A stretch of DNA of 64,000 nt, from positions 1,069,001-1,133,000 of the forward strand of contig NC_081815.1 in the NCBI RefSeq assembly GCF_030704535.1, in the 5' to 3' direction. The stretch comes from Vitis vinifera. Taxonomy: Eukaryota > Streptophyta > Magnoliopsida > Vitales > Vitaceae. The position numbers were made by a program, and so were the translations under genes. How positions within the stretch are numbered: the first letter of the stretch is position 1; each line of letters starts with the position of its first letter. Under the pieces are notes generated by a model, which saw nothing but the letters and a program-made list of their open reading frames with translations, had not been told where the DNA came from and did no database searches. This document shows, piece after piece, positions 24,390 to 36,627 of the stretch.

Positions 24390-27300
24390 GCGGTTGCTTC
24401 TTGGTGGAGAGACTATGAGATTGCTTCTTGGTATCCTTCTTTGTTATGTGGTCAGTGGACCTGGCCTGGATGGGATTCTCGAGGTTTGTTTTTCTTGTGT
24501 GATGGTGGTGGATTAACCAAGGTAGAAATACAGGTGAATTACTTTTCCAATTTTAATTATCGTGAATAAAAATGTAGATTAAAAATGATTAAATATAAGT
24601 TAATATGATTCTTAAGTTCTTTGATAAATCCATTAATTAATAATTTAATATAATTTAAATCATGAAATAGATTAAATATATTTAATAAAATAATTTAATA
24701 TCATAACTAAAATTAAAAATACTTTAAATATTAAGTTAAAATTAGTAATTTATTTTGAATTTCAATTTTTTTTATCTTATTAGCCTATATCTAGTAAGGG
24801 TCTCTTTAATTTACATCTATGACCCTACAATGACTACTTATCTTATTTGACAAATAAATTAATTACTTATTAATAAACGTAAATATTAATTAAATTTAAT
24901 GAGGGTAAATATATTAATTTAAAAAAATTAGTTACTTTTATCAAAAAGCATTAATACTTAAAAAATAAAATCTAAGGCAATAATTAAAAAATATAAATTA
25001 TTAAATAATAGATATTAAGTTTTATTAAACATCGCCAATTACTTGATATGAAGAGATCATATTGTCTCAACATAATCTCAAACCTTGATAGTTAATGTTA
25101 TCTAATTAATGATACGTGATTAAAAATTGTGGTTATTACAACATAATTTAAATCAAAAGAGAGACCAAAGATGAGATGGTAACCCTAACAATGATTTGAA
25201 AAAAATAATAATTTCATTACATCAAAGTGCATAATTATTCTGGATATTTTACTTGTAGCAATTGCCTAGAATCCTAGAAACATATAGAGATTTGTTTTTT
25301 TCTTTTTCTTTTTCTTTTTCTTTTGTCTTAATCAAGTTAGGGTGGACTTTCTTATCAATGGTTTTTGTTACAATCTTCTATGGGAAGTATATGCAATTCT
25401 ACATGTGAGGTCATGGACTTGAGACAAAATAGCATAGATATTACCGGTATTCTATCATGAAACCATGTTGATAATATCACTTCTCTTGTCTCATATTTTC
25501 TTGTCTATAGTCTCCAATTGTAAATGTTAGGAGGAAGGTCATGGTAGGTAGAAGTTATCTCATTTTCTATACTTTAAAATAATTTTTTAAGATCGAATGA
25601 CAAGTGATATATTTAAATTAAAAGAATAAGTTGTTTAAATTATAAAGTACATGACCAATTACGTTAGAGAGTAACTTTTTTACATTAAAAAACTAAGTCG
25701 ATTTAGTTATATAAATAAATAATATTTGAATATAATATGATTACATTCTAAATTATTATATATGACCGTTACGGATTTAACGATGAATATATGATTATAA
25801 TAAGAAATCATCTTGACCTTAAAAAACCCCTAAAATGAAAAATAAAAATTACATCATAATACCCCAAATCATTTATCAAGAGATATAACACCCAAAAATC
25901 CTTAATTTTATTGAAAACTATAAAAGATATAGACATATGATCCAAAAGGAGCTGGAGCTGGACCCACCCCATAGATATTTTTCTTACATACAATTCATGA
26001 CAGCCATCTTTAGTTTATAAGGTCATTGTCAATTCTGCCAAAATTTAGGACACTTTAATATATGTCCAAAAGGGTATATTTATTATCAACATCACATTGT
26101 GAACTCATTCAATTTCATTAATTTTAACACGTAGGGACATGTACTTATGAGGACAAATTTCATTGACATTAATGTCTTACAATAATGGTAATAATAATAT
26201 CACACCTCTTGTCTCTTGTATTTCTCTTTTCTTTCTTACAACTCCAAATAAAAATAAAATAAATAAATAAATAAAAATAAAACTTAAATTTTGTTTCGAA
26301 ATTCACAAAAGAAAAGAGAAATTATTATTCCAATTGAATTCCAATTCTATCCCTTTGATAATCATATTGAATAGAATAATAATGAATCTTTTTATTATTT
26401 ATTTTATTTGCTTCTTTATTTTAATGGTAAAAGATAAAGTCGTTTTGTTGTTAAGTGAGTAAATGCATTTTACTATAAGAAATTGCATATTATAATCATT
26501 AAAATTGTCGGGAATTAATAACAGGGATTAACAGTATAATTATATAATTATGATAATGCGTATGATGCACGAAATGCTAATCTAATTTTCTCTTTATTTT
26601 TTGTCAAAATGATAAGGTGTAAATGGACTAACTACTTGACTAAAACGCCCTAGGATTAATGTCAATCATAGTTGGTTGAATGTGGATATCAATCTTCCTG
26701 TTTTAGGTCTTTGGGTTATCAAGTCTTAGGGTTAGAAAATGACATCTTGATGAGAAATGTATGAAGGTTGAATGGATGGACTTATTGATTACTTTGGAAG
26801 GTTATGTAGACTTTGACGTGGAAATTGGTAAACAAGTTTTGATGGCCCTTTAGAAATATAAGAAAGGAAATATCTACTTGGCTAGGCTGTGATGCACTTC
26901 TGGTTTTCACTTTTTGCCCTTTTTTTTAAGTCATGTTTTACATTTTTTTTTTTTTTTACTTTTTTATTTTGGATTTTTAGAATAAAATTAAAAAAATGAT
27001 AATATCAAAGAAAAAAATATTCCCAATTTTTTAAACCAGTCCTTGCATCTTATTTATCTTTTTAAAAATAAATTAATTAAGACATCTTTCTCATAAAAAC
27101 CGAAGATTTAATGAAAAATTACAAAAAAAAAAAAAATCTATCATAAAATTTTGGTTTCATATTTTGTTGTATTCATGATAATGTATATAAATGACTTTGG
27201 CTTCAAGTCTTAATTGATTTCCCATTTCTATATCACTCAAATCCCTACATAAAATTAGAAACATGAAATTAAATTGTGGCACTTTTCAAATCAATTTTTT

Positions 27301-27569
27301 TTTCCATGTAATTCTTCTTCACATGCTTTTGCTTTTTATAGAAATAACACTTTGATTTTTATTTTTTCTTTCTACTACGTCTTCAAGTTTATTACCCTTC
27401 TTTATTGATCATATCCTTTTATAAGACCAACTTCTACTTTATGACAACATATGAAGATGAATGATAAGAAAATATTCGGAAAAACTCATTTTCAAAGCAT
27501 TAAGTTAATGGTTATATTATTCATTTTCATTATATGTTTCCTAATACTACTTACTCCTATTAGACCAAG
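24390..27569. other. AT-rich intergenic region upstream of ACBP
   Basis: The first 150 bases are the likely 5' leader and promoter of ACBP. The rest is AT-rich with simple runs, such as (TTTTTC)n near 25298-25322 and A/T-rich MITE-like text. No gene recognised. Confidence 0.5.
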
Positions 27570-29090
27570 GTTTAATTAATCTCATATTTTGATGATAATA
27601 AAGTAAGGTTTAAATCCAATAGTCATATTTAAGTGTAATAAGTAAAAATATCTCCTTCAAACCATCAAGAAAAGACATACATATAGAGCAAAAAAGGAAT
27701 TAAAAAAGAATTAAAAAATGGTTTATCAAGTTTATCATTAGGATATTTACATGAGATGATTGGTGCATTAAGTTATGATTGCATATTTTTGTTAAAACAT
27801 TTAGCTGTAAGTTTTTAATTGGTTTTATATTTTTTTTATATTTTTATAATTCGAATGAAAATCTTTTTGAGGATGAAAAGATCTACTTAGGAGACTACCT
27901 TAGACCTCAACTTTTTATTGAAAACCTTCTAGGATTTCTTAAAATCATTATCGATTTCACCGAAATGCTTTAGACTTCAAAATTCTTAAAATTTCAATTA
28001 AAACTTTTTTAAAAGATGGTCTATATCCGTATGAGTTAGTTAAAAAATGTCTTAACCCCAAGACATGCATAAACTTTCAAAAACATTATTTTAGAACTCA
28101 TGTGAAGGACTAAATGATCATCCAATTATCATGTGAATATGAATGACCAAATTGTCATCTCATGCAAATGATCAAGTGATCATTAAGTTATTATACAGAC
28201 ATCCAAGTGATCATCCACTTACTCTGATTAGGGATAAAATGACTATTTGAAGCAAAGTAGACATTTATCCATACGACCACTCACCTTGAGAAGTGATTTT
28301 TAGCTACTAGAATTCATGCAAACATCCACTTGGACAACCATTTAGTAACGTGGATAACCACTTGAATATCTAAATCTATCTTTTGGTCTCCACTAACTTT
28401 TTGCACCTCATTAAATGATTCAATTACTAATATGTGAATCACCATATAGTTGTTTCTAATAGCTAGTTTGACATTTTAACTCTTATATAAAAGTTTTGTA
28501 CTTCACTTTTTCAATCATTTATTAAGTCTTAGGAAAAAAATTATTGCATTGAGTTTTAACTTGCATTTTATTCTTGAGCAAAAATGTGTAAATTAGTCAT
28601 TTGTATTAAAAAAATTCATTTCTCGTAAAACTTATAAGAGAAGCTCAAATGTGGAGTATTACTTGAGGGAAAAATCAGAATATAAGATATCACTTAAGAT
28701 TTGCCAAGTATGGAGTATCAATTTGAGAGTTCAAGGGTAAAACATCTCTTTGAGGAAAATTGTTAAGTGTTTGTCTGAGCCAATTAATTTTTTTTTTTTT
28801 TTAAAAAAAAAAAGACTTAAAGGCTTATATTGGAAGTTTTGTTAGTGAAACTCTCACTCGATTGGAACTTGAAAAAAATGGTTATTATGTCAATTTGTAT
28901 ACCACTATAAAAATCTTAAGATTACATTCTTTGTATAAATTTTCTATTTACTTTATGCAATTTTTTCTATATGTTATATTATTACTTATTTACCTCATTC
29001 ATCTAGGTTCAATTGTTTAAATATGTAAAACAAGACTAACACTCAATTCACTTCTCCGCTTTCCCAATTCTTGGATGTTTACCTCATATT
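27570..29090 (+). mobile_element. Fossil copia LTR of SIRE/Maximus style
   Basis: The start (TTAATTAATCTCATATTTTGATGATAATAAA) and the end (CAATTCACTTCTCCGCTTTCCC...CTTGGATGTTTACC) match the typical first and last parts of very long SIRE/Maximus-type copia LTRs. Between them lies the usual series of short CCACTTGG- and AAGTGATCA-like motifs, then a TATA region near 28480. No internal domains adjoin it, so it is probably a solo LTR. It is degenerate and old. Ends are approximate. Confidence 0.55.
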
Positions 29091-29340
29091 AGTATACCTA
29101 AAGTCATACTTTATAGCATTTATTTCTAACAACTCCATTCTACTTTATAGTAGTCATTTAAACATCAACTTATCTAGCAATGCATTGTGAGATACTAGAA
29201 AAGGTAAGGAGTTATTAAGCTTTGGTGGAAGCAGAGATTGTGTCTCTAATATTTGTTGCAATCTTATATTTCATAATCATGAAACTTATTTGATTAGAAT
29301 GTCCTTATTTTTCATAAAGTGTTTTTGCATCATATATGAT

Positions 29341-29461
29341 AGTACGTTTAGGAATGATTTTATAAAGCGTTTCTAACATTTTTAATACTTGAATAATAAA
29401 AATTTTCAAACATTAAAAGTATTAAAAACATTTCTTAGAATCACTACCAAACAGGTTCTAA
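29341..29461. mobile_element. Snap-back MITE, copy 1
   Basis: A 121-bp element that is nearly self-complementary along its whole length. The left arm GATTTTATAAAGCGTTTCTA pairs with the right arm around AACATTTCTTAGAATCACTA, and the ends carry ACGTTTAGG and CCAAACAGGT. No coding capacity. It directly abuts a second copy. Confidence 0.65.
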
Positions 29462-29462
29462 G

Positions 29463-29583
29463 AGTACATTTACTAGTAATTCTAGAAAGTGTTTCTATCA
29501 TTTTTAATACTTCAAAAATTTTATTTTTTAAGTATTAAAAATATTAAAAATATTTTCTAAAATAATCGTCAGACATACTCTAA
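29463..29583. mobile_element. Snap-back MITE, copy 2
   Basis: A second 121-bp copy of the preceding element in the same orientation, sharing AAGTGTTTCTATCATTTTTA and the inverted right arm. It begins one base after copy 1 ends, so the two form a head-to-tail pair. Confidence 0.6.
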
Positions 29584-30470
29584 GATTGTTACTCAACTTG
29601 AAGAGCCAAATTTGAGTTGAAGCCGATAAAAAAAATAAAAATTGAAACCATTCAATTTTGGTACACCATATAAGTGCCAACAATCAGGTTGTTTTGATTT
29701 TGACAAGGCAAACTTAATATAATTATTAAGATAATTTCTAATTTCATTGTTTAGTATCATGTTTAGAAATCAATACATTTATGAAACTAAAATTGGAGTC
29801 ACCTTTTTTTTCTTTTTTCTTTTTTCAAAAAACATGGAGTATCATGTTATGATTCTCATGTAAAGTTGTTATGAAGTGTTTTCCTTGTTAGATTGGTACA
29901 TGACCTATTTGGTAGGGACAATTGACCTAAAAATCTTGAATGGCCTACATCTCTTAATTATTAAGGGATGAGGACAATGAGGTTTCAATAATGAATGTCC
30001 TCAAGATAATCTTACTCTTGAAATGAGGAATGATTAAGGGATCCATCTTGGCCACTAGAACATGTACTTTAAAATAAATAAATAAATAAATAAAATCTTG
30101 TCTTCTTTGAATGGGTTTTATAATTACCAATTGCAGCTAGGAGATTGAAATTTGATTTTTTTTTTCTTTTTGGGATTTTCAATTCATAACTTTAAAATCT
30201 TTCTGGCTAACATGTAAAAATTAAAGGTTTGTTTGAAATAAATCTAAGTTTCTTCTTTTATCCTAGAAGAAGCAGAAATAAAAATAGTACCTTTTAGCAT
30301 TTTACTACTTAAATTGATTTTATGTTCAAGAAATTTGGCTATATGTCTATGAAAAGTTTTTTTCTAAAAAAAGGAATTCATGGATAATGAAATTGACCTT
30401 CAAACCCTACTTGTAGAATTATTAAACTCATCAAACCAAAATTAAGAAATCTAGAAAAGAAAATTTAGGT

Positions 30471-30800
30471 TTGGTAACTGTTTTAGAAAATAATTTTGAA
30501 TTTTTGAAAACTTTTTTTTTTTGTTCGAATAAAAATTTATCTGAAAAGTTAAAATATTTTTGACCTATTTTATACATAACATTTTATTTTTAACAATTCT
30601 ACATATTTATATAATTATTTCTTAAAATAATCCTTAAAAAACAAGTGAAAATAATATAAAACAATTAAAGGATATCCTCTAAAAATATTATATTTTTTGT
30701 TTTTAAGAACATAAAACAGAAAACAGTTTTTAACTATTAAATGTGTTTTTTATATTTTTTATTTAAATGAACAAAAAAAAATTAAATTTTTTTTCCACAA
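30471..30800. mobile_element. MITE-like element, same family as 3165-3530
   Basis: It begins TTTGGTAACTGTTTTAGAAA, the common grape-type hAT-like MITE end. It shares with 3165-3530, in order, ATATTTATATAATTATTT, the AAACAAGTGAAAATAA region, and TTAAATGTGTTTT. Non-coding. Confidence 0.55.
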
Positions 30801-32165
30801 AGAGCTTTAAATTTGACTTTTATGCTTTTGTATTTTTTTTTTCAACTTGTAATTGTTGATGATCAAACATGACTAAGAAAAATAAATGCAAAATAACAAA
30901 AAAATAAATTATATTTTCGCTTTAAAATTTCTCAATTTATAAAACACCTAACTATCTAATTGGTAGTTTAGGTTAGTATTCATAACCCCTAAACCACCTT
31001 AAATAATAATAATAATAATAATACAAATAGGGCTTACCAGCTTAAAAATGGTTAAAAATATAAATTAAAAAAAAAAAGGAAAATAAAAAACATGGAGGAT
31101 AAGTGCGCCCACAGGTAAGAGGGGTTGGGGCAAACATGGGTGTTGGATAGCGTGTAGAGAATTGTGAAAATGGGGCCCACTTTTTTTTTGCAGCGAATCG
31201 GCAGCTTCGGAACCGAGGTTGTAGATCTCCCGAACCTCATAGGACGCGAGGCGAAATCTCATTGGTTAAGAACAGTTGTTCGCAAGATTTATTGGAGAAT
31301 TTTAAAATAAGAATAAACAATTATCAGCTTCTTCTATTCTCGGCCAAAACGAAGATCCCAGGGTGATCGTGCGTCATCACTCTACTATTTTTTTTTTTTT
31401 TTTTTGGATTATCTATTATTTTTTTTAGACAATTTGTAAATTAATTAATAATAATAATAAAAAAAAATCGGAATGATGCAAGACGATAAGAAAGTTGGAT
31501 GACTATTAATCATAAAAGATTATTGATTTTTTGACTAAACTTCATCAGAATATTATAATTATAATTATTTATATATATATGTATAATAATTTTACCTTTT
31601 CTATAATTTAAAACCATGTAATTTGATCAAAGTTCATTATATTTATTAATTATTAAAATTTAGTCACAATAAATATACATTTATTTTATAAAAAAATTTA
31701 TGTCAAAACCCTTTTAAAAACTTTTATTTTAGATAATTTAAAATTATAATTTCTTTTAAAATTAAATTTTGAACATTTCAACGGATAACCAATAAATAAT
31801 AATCTTTATATCATCGTCATATTATATGATTTATCATCTAATTTAAGAGCAACATTCTTACACTTAACATTTTTTTATCAGTTTACTTATTTATAGCTTA
31901 TTCTTGATTATAGGATATTTTATGGGATTAAATCATACTATCCGGAAAATAACAGGATGGTAATTCAACACTTAGTCATATTGCAATTCCGATCATATTA
32001 TGAAATTTAGATTATTTGATTAGATATAAATATATTAAACAACAGTAAAAAAAAAAAAAAAGTATAATATATAAAACTAAAATATAAAAAGAAAATGAAG
32101 TCAATGAGCAAACTAATGAAATGAAGTATGATTTAAACCAAAAAAAATCAAATTCTTTCACTTAG
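30801..32165. other. Intergenic with a GC-richer patch at 31080-31400
   Basis: Mostly AT-rich, with an (AAT)n microsatellite at about 31003-31023. The patch at 31080-31400 is clearly less AT-rich (for example CGAATCGGCAGCTTCGGAAC) and could be a promoter or a gene remnant. Its minus-strand frames (31052-31262) match nothing I know. Confidence 0.4.
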
Positions 32166-32252
32166 TATTGTAATGTTGTATAACCTTTGTAGTAATAATA
32201 ATAATAATCATTATTATTATTATTATTAAAAAGGTTATACAACATTACAATA
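32166..32252. repeat. Near-perfect 87-bp inverted repeat
   Basis: Arms 32166-32208 and 32210-32252 pair around a single central base, with only two mismatches in 43 pairs. The outer half is unique sequence (ATTGTAATGTTGTATAACC) and the inner half is an (AAT)n/(ATT)n tract. It could be a tiny snap-back element or a replication-generated inverted duplication. Confidence 0.85.
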
Positions 32253-32762
32253 ATAATAATAATAATGATTAGACTTATAAAATGGTGGATTATATGATTA
32301 GACATTTGAGCAGTATTCATTCAAAAATCAGGTCTTCAACTTATAGTCATCCACGTGTATGGCTCAAATGCCAGTTGATCCTCTTAATTAGTTTACTTAA
32401 TCATAGTCAACTAGAAACTATAAAATAAAAAAACAAAAAACAAAAACAAATTCCAAATCATCTTGGGAGCATCTAATACAAACATAAGAATAAAAATAAA
32501 ATTATTTTACACAAACATAGTTGGGGTAGAATTGAATATATTTACCAAAAAGCCAAAATTAAAAAAAAAAAAAAAAAAAGGTCAAATTTTATTTTCTTGG
32601 GCGCCAGACATCAAGAATTACAGCACATTTGGAATAATGACAATAAAACAATCATCCAGGATAATAGTAGTATTATCATTAATAATATGATTATTTAAAA
32701 AATAAAGAAATCAAGGAAGAGGGTCCCACGACGGTAGGTACAACATCATAGAGGAGTGGTGC

Positions 32763-32768
32763 CACGTG
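32763..32768. promoter_or_regulatory. G-box upstream of the ELF4-like gene
   Basis: CACGTG within GCCACGTGTC, about 330 bp upstream of the first leader ATG. A second CACGTG lies at 32352-32357. Light- and clock-related factors commonly bind such sites; the link to this gene is inferred. Confidence 0.4.
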
Positions 32769-33099
32769 TCATAAGCAGAAAGTACCGGAGACATGATGGT
32801 TGGATCCGAGTACAAACACAGTAGTAATTCCTTTGTTCCCCTACTGAATCAACGAGAAAACCAAAATAATAGAGACAAAAGAAATAAAAACAGGTGGAAA
32901 ATATATTTTTAGACAGAGGAGGGTGTGTCGAAGCGTGACTGTCAAATCTACATATTCTCTCTTTCTCTCTCTACAAAACTCCTTCTTTCTCTCTCTAAAT
33001 TCCTCTCAATTCAGGGCTTCTTCCGGAGATTCGATTCAGTCGCCGATCTTTTCTACTGTTTCTCGGAGACCCTTTTTCTCCTTCTCTTTTTCTCGGAAA

Positions 33100-34209
33100 A
33101 TGTTCCCAGATTTTCAAGGTGAGGAATCTGTTTATCTTTTACATGTGAAACAGAAACCCAGCAGCAGTAATGAATTAAAGATGTTTGTTTTTATTTTATT
33201 TTTTGTTTGGTTAATTTGGAGCTTTGTGGGTTGGTTGATTTTCTCTCAGAAACCGTTGATCTTAATTTTTTTTAATATTTTTTGTTTGAAGTTCTGGGAA
33301 TATCTAGAATTTATGTGATTTCTTTTTCTTTTTGTTTTTCTTTTTTTTCTTTTTTTAATGCTGGGTGCTACTGGGTTTGAGTTATTTTTTGGATGTTTGG
33401 GAGGGCATTATTGAATTTTGTGGGTTTATCTTGAGAAATTTAGTTTTCCGGTTGAGGAATTTATGCTTCTGCAACAGCAAGCTTTCGTGTACGGTTTGAA
33501 CGTTTGAATTCCCAATTTTGTTTCTGAGTCCGTGCTTCTCCAGAATTTCAAGAGAAACCTGTTGAAATTATTAATGGGTTCTATTTTTATTTTTATTTTT
33601 TATTATTATTGAAAAATTTCAAAATCTTGAAACTTTTTGTTGTTGCGGAGAAATGGATGGAGTCTGTGCAGTAGTACCCTTATGGCCATATCTTCTGTCT
33701 CATTGACTTGAAATTCCTCTTTGAGACTCCAAGCTTTAGATGGGTATTTCAGAGTATACAAAAAAGGTTCCCTTTTTAGGAAATAGGATCTGCTTTTTCA
33801 CATCTCATCATAAATACTAATAATAAGAATATGAAAATAGTATTATTATTAATTATTGATGGTAATAGTAATAATCCATGTTTCTTACTGTGAGGAAAAT
33901 GGGGGAGCAAAAAAAGAAAAGAAAAAGGAGGAACCCATGGAGGTCATGATTTCAAGTTCAGAACTTGTCTCATATGCACAAATGCCATAAACAATTCCAA
34001 AGCTGCTCATGTTTTGTCTGGGGTTTTTGTTACTATAAGCATGTAGGGATGAGAAGATATGATGATGGGTATTTTTTTATTTTGTAAAATAATCTAATAG
34101 TTAATGGGGACTGTCTCATCTTCTGGTGTATTCTCATCTTCTTTATTATTATTATTATCTTCTTCTTCTTCATGCTTTTGTTCTTGATGCAGGACTGGTT
34201 CTGGTTTGA
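33100..34209 (+). CDS. Upstream ORF in the ELF4-like leader, split by an intron
   Basis: The first ATG of the probable leader is at 33100. The leader intron runs from 33119 (AAG|GTGAGG) to 34192 (TGATGCAG). Across the splice the frame reads MFPDFQGLVLV and stops at 34207-34209, giving 11 codons: 19 nt in exon 1 and 17 nt in exon 2. The stop lies 42 nt before the main ATG. The leader before it is CT-rich and free of other ATGs. Such a uORF may limit translation of the main ORF. Retention of the intron would lengthen it. Confidence 0.5.
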
Positions 34210-34251
34210 TTGAATTCTGACCCAAAAAGAAAAAAGAAGAGAAAAAAAAAT

Positions 34252-34596
34252 ATGGAGGGGGACACGTTTTCAGGGCTAGGCAATGGTACCCAGATTGACG
34301 GCAAGGTGTTACAGACATTTCAGAAGAGCTTTGTTCAAGTCCAAAACATCTTGGATCAGAACAGGCTGCTCATCAATGAGATTAACCAAAATCATGAGTC
34401 CAAGATCCCTGACAACCTTAGCAGAAATGTGGGTCTGATTAGGGAGCTCAACAATAATATCAGAAGGGTTGTTGACCTCTATGCTGATCTTTCAACTTCC
34501 TTCACCAAATCCGTGGATGGTTCCTCTGAGGGAGATTCTAGTGGTGCTTTGAGATCAGATGGGAAGGCTGGCCATAAACGAAATAGGCCTGTGTAG
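34252..34596 (+). CDS. EFL: ELF4-like protein (EARLY FLOWERING 4 family)
   Basis: The 114-aa protein has the ELF4 (DUF1313) domain at about residues 15-90, including VLQTFQKSFVQVQNILDQNR, LINEINQNHESK and ELNNNIRRVVDLY. These form the family's helical dimer-forming core. A Ser/Gly-rich tail ending HKRNRPV follows, a possible nuclear signal. ELF4 works in the evening complex with ELF3 and LUX to repress clock and growth genes at dusk; ELF4-like members are less studied. The coding part is in one exon and a 1.07-kb intron sits in the leader (33119-34192). The start is the ATG at 34252: the upstream open sequence has no ATG. Closest resemblance appears to be the EFL3/EFL4 type rather than ELF4 itself. 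Confidence 0.88.
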   Translation: MEGDTFSGLGNGTQIDGKVLQTFQKSFVQVQNILDQNRLLINEINQNHESKIPDNLSRNVGLIRELNNNIRRVVDLYADLSTSFTKSVDGSSEGDSSGALRSDGKAGHKRNRPV

Positions 34597-34929
34597 CTGC
34601 TGCTCCAACTCAGCAAATTCTAAGACTTCTTAATTCTTTTTCATGGTGGGAAAACGGAAAAACTCGGAAAGAAAGAAAAGAAAGAAAGAAAATTTGCATT
34701 TGTGTTGAGCTAGAACAACATGATTAGGTCCTGTAACTCTTTTGTATTAGTGAACTGTGTTTAGTTCTTCACTTACCTTACCACCCCCTCCCCCACATTT
34801 CTCAGAAACAAAATAATTCTCTCAAATCTCTCCCCCATTGTAACTGTGTAACTGTGGATCTAATTGAAATCGGTCTTGTTTGTTTCAATCCAGTCTCTTG
34901 ATTTTTCTTCCTGTTTTTGATGATGGGTG

Positions 34930-36627
34930 ATGATGTTGAATGATGCTTATATGATAAGAGTGTGAAGCAAATCCCTTTGTGTGCACAACTGGGGATAAAT
35001 GGTTTTCACTGAAAAGAGATCTCTACTCTCTAGTGCTTTTAAGTTTTACCTTCTCCCCCCACTTTTTCAGTTTGTCAAAAAAGGGCTAAAATCTGATCTG
35101 GGTCTTTTTTTACATATTTCCTCCATCAATCTCTTTTTATGGAGTTTCATCTTCCTTAGATGGAAACTCCCCCACAGTTCCCTTTATTCCCCTTTTTCAA
35201 AACCTCAGCCCAAGGCAATTGGCTTCTAGATCTAAGCTGAGAGACTGAAGGGAAGATGTGGCAGATACTGTTTTCAGTCCTCTCCCATGAAAACCGAAAC
35301 AAAAACAAAAACCCTTTTTCATTTCTTTCACTTTGCTTAGAAATTATTACTGTTTGGGATTCTCTTGGTTGTGTGTGTCTGTGTGGAGAACTGAACATTA
35401 CATGGGTACCTCTCTGCAAAGATGCTCTGAAACAATTGGAAGAAAGCAGCTTTAGATAATCTTTTTGGTTCCCAATCACACACCACCACAAGAACAGAAT
35501 CTCAGATAAGAGATGATGAACTTTTGACCATTTTTTTATTTTTTTCTGGCCAATAGGAATATCTCTGATGGTATTGATAGGGAAAAAAGTTAGATAAAGT
35601 TTTCAAATAGGAAGTTCAAAACAAAGCACAGTGGCTATAAGAGACAGACATATATGTATAAACAGTGACCCCCAACAACATGACAAGGGACCCAAAGGTT
35701 CCTTTTTGGGTTGGAACTCAGCTTCTCCATGCTTATCTCTTCCTCTTCTTAGGTTCTTTCTTTCTTGCTTTTTCAATTTTTCCCTCTTTTTTATTCTCTT
35801 TATGCAATAAATGTCCTTTACGACTACCTTCAAGTTGATGATTCCCTACACATCCCTCTCTCTCTCTTTCCCCCTAATTGATTGAGCAGGCGTCTTTGTT
35901 GGTGGCCCCAGCTTTTGGCAGCCTGATTTTTTTGATCTTAGGAGAAAGGCCCACATGAGTGATTGCTGGAAATGACATTTTCCTGGTTCTGATCGTGAAT
36001 TTTGTTGTTGTGGGCTTTACTCCATCTACTGATATGGTTCATGTGGAATCTATTCAAGTCATTCACTTATCATATCTCTGCCACTCATGTGTTCCACCAT
36101 TATTTGTCTATAAATTTTGGCCTTTTTTTCCATCTGCCCTGCAGTTAGGATTGGTTGATTGTGGAGCTGTTTGTTATAGTTTTTAACTTTTTAATTAGGA
36201 ATGGATGAAAAAGTAAAAGTAGAAAATGTTTGTTGTGTGATTGATTTCATTTGGAAATTCTAATTTAAACTTTTTTTTTTTTTTTTTTTTATCAAGAATG
36301 AGAATAATTTGAACATTTTTAAAAATTATAATTGAATGAAAAATCTGTCTCTTGTATTTCATTCTAGAAAAAAAAAAAAAAAAAGAGATTTTGTTTAAAT
36401 TTGCTATTAAAAACAGTTTTTTAACTAAAGAATCACAGTTATTAAAATTTTGACAAAAAAAAAAAGATTTTTTGAGACCTTTGTGAAAACATGTTCGTTT
36501 AGAATAAATTTAAGATGTATTTCCTTGTTTTTTATGGATGTTCTTAAAACTCTTAAAAATAATTTTTAATAATTTTTTTAATTTTTTTTGAATAATTATT
36601 TTTAAAAACATGGTCAAACAAACCCTA
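34930..36627. other. Intergenic, possible untranslated sequence
   Basis: Downstream of the ELF4-like gene. It has CT-rich and T-rich tracts and several short frames (34999-35229, 35156-35491, 35603-35833, 35959-36186), none recognisable. Some of it could be non-coding transcript, but no supporting signal was seen. Confidence 0.4.

Noticed and set aside
32166-32252. microRNA precursor
   Set aside because: Nearly perfect pairing with a one-base centre and a microsatellite stem is unlike plant microRNA precursors, which have a loop and mismatches.
32923-33318. 131-codon plus-strand frame as a gene
   Set aside because: It has no ATG in the leader part and runs through the donor into the intron; it is CT- and T-rich non-coding sequence of the ELF4-like leader.
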